Origin: Fimbriimonadaceae bacterium
GTDB lineage: Bacteria; Armatimonadota; Fimbriimonadia; Fimbriimonadales; Fimbriimonadaceae
DNA: 33,700 nt
Assembly (NCBI GenBank): GCA_025934835.1
Contig: JAICWL010000033.1
Span: forward strand, 1-33,700
Direction of reading: 5' to 3'
In this document: positions 29,994-33,700 of the stretch, piece by piece
Layout: every line of letters begins with the position of its first letter
Numbering within the stretch: the stretch's first letter is position 1
The notes under the pieces: model-generated
Database searches by the model: none
The model's input: only the letters and a program-made list of their open reading frames with translations
Told to the model about the DNA's origin: nothing
Made by a program: the position numbers and the translations under genes

Positions 29994-31088
29994 TCACGGG
30001 CTGTCGCGCAGCCGCAGATAGGTGTCGTAGCGCGCCCGGTCGATCTCGCCGCGCTCGACTGCGCTTCTAACCCCGCACGACGGCTCGTGGGTATGTCCGC
30101 AGTCGCGGAACTTGCAGCGAAGCCCCGGCTCCGCGAATTCCGGAAAATACCATTCGAGCGTCGATGCATCCACCTCCCACAAGCCGAATGCTCGCACGCC
30201 CGGGGTGTCGATCACCCTGGTGCCGTCGTGCAGCGTGTGAAGAGTCGAAGCGGTCGTGGTATGCGTGCCTCTGCCGTATCCTTCGCTGACTTCGCCGCAC
30301 AGGATGCCGAGTCCCGGCTCGATCGCATTGGCGATGGAAGACTTTCCAACGCCGGAATGCCCGACCAGCACGACGGTGCTGCCTCGGATGAAGCTTTCGA
30401 GCTCGGATACCCCCTCGCCGCCAAGCGTGGAAACTTCGATCACAGGCATCAGCGAGCGATACGGCTGGAGCTTCGCCCGCTCGAAGGAGGCGTTGGCCTC
30501 GGTGAGCAGGTCCCGCTTGTTCACGCATAGAATTGGTCGCGCTCCCCCTCGGGACACCGCGATGAAGTAGCGGTCGATGATTCTCGGGTGCAGGGGTGGC
30601 GTCACGAACGAAACCACAATCAGAACGAAGTCGACGTTTGCGGCGATGACCCGCTCGCGATGCGAATCGAACGAATCCGGCTTCGAGAGAACACTGGTAC
30701 GTGGCAAAACCCCTGCGACTTTCCAGCCATCACCGAAACGGGCATAGCTGGCCCGGTCGCCGACCGCGACCGGAGCGGCAGGGTTGAGGGCGCATTCGAT
30801 CAGCGTCTCGGCTTGGAGCCTGCAGCTCGTCCGACCCAGCCAAACGACTTGGCCGACGCCTGCTGCCGCGGACGTGTCGACGTCGGACTCGGCCGCGAGT
30901 ATATCGAGCACGAAGTCTTCCAGAGACTTGGCTCTCCTGGGACATTCGTCTTCGGCCCGCAACCTCCGCGAAACCTTCTGAGACTGAATCTTCCGCAGAG
31001 TCGATGCGCGCTTGTACAGTTTGTTCCGCTCGTTCGAGTCGAGAGTGGACAGAGTTTGAAGCAGTTGCTTTCGGGTTTGTTTTTCCAT
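29994..31088 (-). CDS. rsgA: Ribosome small subunit-dependent GTPase A
   Basis: The 364-residue protein shows the circularly permuted GTPase order of RsgA: NKRD (190-193, G4) before the P-loop GHSGVGKS (243-250, G1), then GRGTHTTT (G2) and DTPG (294-297, G3). The zinc knuckle CKFRDCGHTHEPSC follows, with Cys325, Cys330, His332 and Cys338. An OB domain precedes the GTPase at about 75-140. RsgA helps mature the 30S subunit. An extra basic helical segment of about 70 residues at the N-terminus is longer than usual. It is preceded by a 17-codon leader ORF and a stable hairpin, which may control it. Confidence 0.96.
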   Translation of the reverse strand: MEKQTRKQLLQTLSTLDSNERNKLYKRASTLRKIQSQKVSRRLRAEDECPRRAKSLEDFVLDILAAESDVDTSAAAGVGQVVWLGRTSCRLQAETLIECALNPAAPVAVGDRASYARFGDGWKVAGVLPRTSVLSKPDSFDSHRERVIAANVDFVLIVVSFVTPPLHPRIIDRYFIAVSRGGARPILCVNKRDLLTEANASFERAKLQPYRSLMPVIEVSTLGGEGVSELESFIRGSTVVLVGHSGVGKSSIANAIEPGLGILCGEVSEGYGRGTHTTTASTLHTLHDGTRVIDTPGVRAFGLWEVDASTLEWYFPEFAEPGLRCKFRDCGHTHEPSCGVRSAVERGEIDRARYDTYLRLRDSP

Positions 31089-31132
31089 CGGTATCGGTGC
31101 CGGTAGGGCGCCGAAGACGCGATGAAACGTGC

Positions 31133-31161
31133 CGGCGGCGCGGAAGGGCGATGCGCCGCCG
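31133..31161 (-). other. Stable hairpin in the rsgA leader
   Basis: CGGCGGCGC (31133-31141) and GCGCCGCCG (31153-31161) form a perfect 9-bp GC stem with an 11-nt loop. It lies after the stop of the 17-codon leader ORF and 45 nt before the rsgA ATG. The minus strand shows only a short T-run (GTTTC) after it, so it could act as an attenuator or as a terminator of the upstream gene. Confidence 0.5.
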
Positions 31162-31170
31162 AGGGAAAAG

Positions 31171-31224
31171 CTAGGCTTGGTCCGCGGAGGCGCGACAGAT
31201 GGTTGCCGTGTGTGTTCTATTCAT
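31171..31224 (-). CDS. Possible 17-codon leader peptide upstream of rsgA
   Basis: On the minus strand a consensus Shine-Dalgarno GAGGAGG (plus 31231-31237) sits 6 nt before ATG 31224. The frame encodes MNRTHTATICRASADQA and stops at TAG (31171-31173). The ribosome-binding site is one of the strongest in a window where most genes lack one, so translation is plausible. The stop is 10 nt upstream of the 9-bp hairpin, as in attenuators. The codons show no run of one amino acid, so classic amino-acid attenuation is not indicated; the peptide might be a short coding gene in its own right. Confidence 0.45.
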   Translation of the reverse strand: MNRTHTATICRASADQA

Positions 31225-31269
31225 GGTTCGCCTCCTCGTAGAAATTGGCCCGTGCAAGGGCGCTGATCG

Positions 31270-31298
31270 ATTGTACAACGACCGGCGTCCTAATGCAA
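31270..31298 (-). promoter_or_regulatory. Possible promoter for the leader ORF and rsgA
   Basis: On the minus strand TTGCAT (plus 31293-31298) and TACAAT (plus 31270-31275) are separated by exactly 17 nt. A start about 7 nt later would give a leader that contains the Shine-Dalgarno, the 17-codon ORF and the hairpin before rsgA. Confidence 0.45.
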
Positions 31299-31310
31299 CA
31301 ACCCTGGGCC

Positions 31311-32063
31311 TCAAGGCCATCCGTACCAAATCGGCGCTCCGAGCGATCCGCGCAGGATCAGCACCGAATTTCCGTAGCCGATCGAATTCGCGACAATCAG
31401 GTTGCCGTAGCGCACCGGCGGACTTGTGCTATACACCGTGATGCTCTGGCCCACCCGGAATGGCATCTCCTGTTGGCGCAGATACCAGCCCGGCGCTATC
31501 GCCACATTCTGGGGCCCGTTCGGCGTATCGACGACCACGCCTTGCATGGGAGTGTTGTCTACCGTGAAAGTATTCTCGCTCTCGATAGTGCCGGTCACCG
31601 GCTGCGAGGCCGAGGAGACGACGAATCGCTCCGGCCGAAGCGCGTCCCAATACGGCATCCCCGCAGAATCGCGAAGCGCCAGCACCGACTTGCCCCGTGA
31701 CACCCGTGAGGCCAGGATGACGTCTTCATTGTTCACCCGGACCCTAGACCCGGCGACCCTCACTTTGTCGCCGAGCCGGATTCGAACGACCTGATGGTCC
31801 ACGAACCAAGCGGGGCCAAGCTCGACTTGCGCGGTCTTTCGCTTGGACTGGCGCACCAGCAGCGTCACCCCGACGGCCATGCCGTTCATCGGAGGCATTT
31901 CCTGGATGCCGACTACGCGGCCAGTGACGGTCGTCAGAGCCGAGCGCTTATAGAGACGGTTGTAGCGCGAATTCGCTGAGTAGCCACCTCTGGGAAGTTT
32001 CGCCTGACCGAATGCCGCTGCAGCCGCCGAGACGCCCAAGACGCCTATGAGAATCCGGTTCAT
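31311..32063 (-). CDS. Secreted protein built from two copies of one beta-rich domain
   Basis: The 250-residue product has a signal peptide (cleavage near AFGQ, residue 20). Residues about 45-139 and 156-247 are two copies of one domain. Matching blocks are VTGRVVG / VTGTIES, VELGPAWFVD / VAIAPGWYLR, RLGDKVRVAGS / RVGQSITVYST and SVLALRDSAGMPYWD / SVLILRGSLGAPIWYG. The pattern suggests small beta-barrels (OB-like) ending in a hydrophobic turn. I do not recognise a named family and assign no function. It follows the lipoprotein gene by 51 nt, so they may form an operon. Confidence 0.7.
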   Translation of the reverse strand: MNRILIGVLGVSAAAAAFGQAKLPRGGYSANSRYNRLYKRSALTTVTGRVVGIQEMPPMNGMAVGVTLLVRQSKRKTAQVELGPAWFVDHQVVRIRLGDKVRVAGSRVRVNNEDVILASRVSRGKSVLALRDSAGMPYWDALRPERFVVSSASQPVTGTIESENTFTVDNTPMQGVVVDTPNGPQNVAIAPGWYLRQQEMPFRVGQSITVYSTSPPVRYGNLIVANSIGYGNSVLILRGSLGAPIWYGWP

Positions 32064-32114
32064 GTTTTCACCCGCTGTTAGACCGCGAGGCCGGCGAACG
32101 TGTTGCCCGAAGCG

Positions 32115-32561
32115 TTATTGCTGACGGTGGAGGTTCATTTTGGCGGGCGCGGAAGGCCGCGGAACGAACGTCAGAGCCATCTTGTTGGGGGCGAGAGTGA
32201 ACTCGAATCCAGGCGCCTTCTTAGGGTCACTGAAGCGTCGCTTCTTATAAGTTGCCACTGCCACGTTGCCCCGGATCACATACGTTCCGCTGGCGGCCAC
32301 CTGCGGTCCGGATAGGTCGATAGTTCCGTCCGAATCCAACTTCACACGGTAGGTGCCCATCTTCTGGCCCGGGTCGCTGATCCACGTGCCGACGAACGAG
32401 TTTCCCGCCACCGCGCTCGTATCCATCGGCTGGGGCTTGGCCTGGCTGGTTGGCCCGCCCGCGGGAGGTGTGTCTTGATTCGCAACCACCGAACACCCGG
32501 CAGCCAGCCCGGCGCAAAGGAAACCTGACGCAACAATCCATGGATATGCCCGCAATACCAC
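32115..32561 (-). CDS. Small lipoprotein of unknown function
   Basis: The 148-residue protein has a hydrophobic leader and lipobox LAAGC (Cys23), a Pro/Ala/Gln linker, and a compact domain (about 50-130) with FVGTWISDPG, YRVKLDSDGTIDL and SGTYVIRGNVAVA. This looks like a lipocalin-like or copper-resistance-style small beta-barrel that often follows a 'GTW' motif, but the match is only by style. The start is GTG, 41 nt after the permease stop; a nearby TTG two codons later is an alternative. Confidence 0.6.
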   Translation of the reverse strand: MVLRAYPWIVASGFLCAGLAAGCSVVANQDTPPAGGPTSQAKPQPMDTSAVAGNSFVGTWISDPGQKMGTYRVKLDSDGTIDLSGPQVAASGTYVIRGNVAVATYKKRRFSDPKKAPGFEFTLAPNKMALTFVPRPSAPAKMNLHRQQ

Positions 32562-32602
32562 GCCTACTTAGAACTGCGATGTTGCCGGCGGGTTCCTGGC
32601 CG

Positions 32603-33553
32603 CTACTTTCCACCCGTCATCACGATGCCACGCACGAAATATCGCTGCCCTGCAATGAACAGCACGATGAGTGGAATCATGACGAGCACGGATCCGGCCA
32701 TAAGCAGGTTCCATTGCTCGTCGTTCAGCGTTCGATAAGTCTGCAAGCCGATCTCGAGCGTCTGCTTCTCCGGAGAGTTGAGATAGATCAGCGGGCCCAT
32801 GAAGTCGCGCCAGTTGTAAATGAACGCGAAAATCCCCACGGTAGCGAGCGCGGGCCCCGAAAGCGGCATGATGACTCGCCAGAAGATCGTGGCGTACGAC
32901 GCCCCATCTAGCAGTGCTGCCTCGTCCAGCTCCCTCGGGATACCCATGAAGAACTGCCGCAGCAGGAAAATGTTGAAAGCGCCGCCGCCGAACCAGGCCG
33001 GCACCCACAGTGGATAGAACGTATCGACCCAGTGAAGGTATTTGTACAGCAGATAGGTGGGAATCATCGTGATGATGCCGGGGAGCATCATCGTCGCGAG
33101 GAGCAAAATGAAAAGCCGGTCCCTGCCCCTGAACCTGAGGCGCGCAAACGGATAGGCGACGAGCGCGGAGGAGATCAGCACCCCCGTCGTGCTTAGCACC
33201 GCGATCGTGAGGCTGTTCTTAAAGAAGAGGAAGAAGCTGACGTTTGGGTTCGTCAAGACCAACTTGAAGTTGTCCCAGGTCACTTGCGTCGGCCACGACC
33301 AGGCTGAGCTCGTGGCGATCTCCCCCGGGCTCTTCAGCGACATCGCCACCATCAGGTAAAGCGGCGTGATGAACGCTGCCGCCCCGACCAGAAGCACGAT
33401 CCATAGCAAGACCTTCATCGCCGAAGCCGTGATCTCGGCCCGCCTCGTGGCGCTGCGGTATCGGCTCAAATCGGCAGAGTCGAGACCGGCCCTGTCCCGC
33501 GGAGGCAGCGGATCCCGAGAGCTGCGATTCGGTCGCTCTTCCTTGACGCTCAT
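32603..33553 (-). CDS. Sugar ABC transporter permease (MalG/UgpE-like)
   Basis: The 316-residue protein has a hydrophilic N-terminal extension of about 45 residues and six predicted spans with the binding-protein-dependent transport permease fold. The EAA motif that docks on the ATPase reads ELDEAALLDGASYATIFWRVIMPLSGPAL. It imports a sugar or oligosaccharide with partner permease, ATPase and binding protein, of which only the partner permease end is in the window. ATG 33553 overlaps the upstream permease stop by 4 nt (ATGA), so the two are coupled. The longer frame into that gene is not real. Confidence 0.92.
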   Translation of the reverse strand: MSVKEERPNRSSRDPLPPRDRAGLDSADLSRYRSATRRAEITASAMKVLLWIVLLVGAAAFITPLYLMVAMSLKSPGEIATSSAWSWPTQVTWDNFKLVLTNPNVSFFLFFKNSLTIAVLSTTGVLISSALVAYPFARLRFRGRDRLFILLLATMMLPGIITMIPTYLLYKYLHWVDTFYPLWVPAWFGGGAFNIFLLRQFFMGIPRELDEAALLDGASYATIFWRVIMPLSGPALATVGIFAFIYNWRDFMGPLIYLNSPEKQTLEIGLQTYRTLNDEQWNLLMAGSVLVMIPLIVLFIAGQRYFVRGIVMTGGK

Positions 33554-33700
33554 TTCGCCTCCGATTCGTAGTAGACCCACTTGCTCAGCCCCATCTGAAG
33601 GAGCGTAAACATCAGCACGACGACGAAAAGAACCCACGCCAGAGCCGCCGCGTACCCCATCCGAAGCGTGGTGAACGCCGCCGAGAAGACGCTGATCATG
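33550..33700 (-). CDS. Sugar ABC transporter permease (MalF/UgpA-like), C-terminal end
   Basis: Only the last 49 residues and the stop are inside the window; the gene starts beyond base 33700. The visible part has RMGYAAALAWVLFVVVLMFTLLQ, the last membrane span typical of MalF/UgpA-type permeases, then WVYYESEAK at the end. It overlaps the downstream permease start by 4 nt. The transported sugar is unknown. Confidence 0.88.
   Translation of the reverse strand, partial: MISVFSAAFTTLRMGYAAALAWVLFVVVLMFTLLQMGLSKWVYYESEAK

Noticed and set aside
1..33700. Mobile elements, phage genes, toxin-antitoxin pairs or CRISPR arrays
   Set aside because: No transposase, integrase, terminal inverted repeats, short paired toxin-antitoxin frames or repeat-spacer arrays were seen anywhere in the window.

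Overview
This window reads as chromosomal DNA of a GC-rich, diderm (two-membrane) bacterium with tightly packed genes. Evidence for an outer membrane is two beta-barrel-type proteins that end in a terminal Phe and several lipoproteins. The mix of families resembles Armatimonadota (Fimbriimonadia-like): a DUF1559/H-X9-DG-like protein, a DUF5117 zinc protease, GYF-TM2 proteins, split glycine dehydrogenase and a GH18-deacetylase-GT2 fusion. That lineage is an inference from gene content only. I see no transposase, integrase, CRISPR array or phage gene, so this is core plus lineage-specific chromosome, not a mobile island.

Layout. 1-1935: end of an outer-membrane barrel gene, then a leftward pair (class A beta-lactamase-like serine hydrolase, DJ-1/PfpI protein). 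1971-6434: rightward acylphosphatase, leuD, a lipoprotein/DUF192 gene split by a frameshift, a GT2-TPR glycosyltransferase, rpmB and purF. 6431-12689: an amino-sugar polysaccharide locus, with GNAT and a NodB deacetylase lipoprotein leftward, and an HGSNAT-like membrane acetyltransferase plus a 1170-residue GH18-deacetylase-GT2 protein rightward. 12686-13671: two tandem GYF-TM2 membrane proteins. 13741-17571: hisS, a barrel protein, a membrane-anchored coiled-coil protein and a kinase-fold phosphotransferase. 17614-17865: a KGG-repeat stress protein. 18051-20257: gcvPB and a lipoate/octanoate transferase. 20306-22909: a large secreted DUF5117 zinc protease, ending at a strong terminator. 23022-24026: a secreted DUF1559-like protein. 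28971-24023: a six-gene leftward operon (hisN-like, ruvX, mltG, YqeG-GtrA fusion, aroE, threonylcarbamoyl-AMP synthase) with overlapping or 1-nt junctions. 29025-29100: tRNA-Ala(UGC). 31298-29149: rsgA with a leader region, then a trypsin-like protease. 32561-31311: a lipoprotein and a secreted protein made of two copies of one domain. 33700-32603: two sugar ABC permeases, the upstream one cut by the window edge.

Two things stand out. First, many genes start 6-7 nt after a -10-like hexamer (TANNNT) with no room for a ribosome-binding site. This suggests widespread leaderless transcripts and corrects several start codons: it gives purF a normal short propeptide and the DUF1559-like protein a clean signal peptide. 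The few strong Shine-Dalgarno sites belong to two stress-type genes and a 17-codon leader ORF upstream of rsgA. Second, the 6.4-12.7 kb locus joins a deacetylase, two acetyltransferases and a one-chain hydrolase-deacetylase-synthase. It looks like a compact machine that makes and edits a cell-surface amino-sugar polymer, comparable in logic to PgaB/PgaC but fused into one membrane protein.
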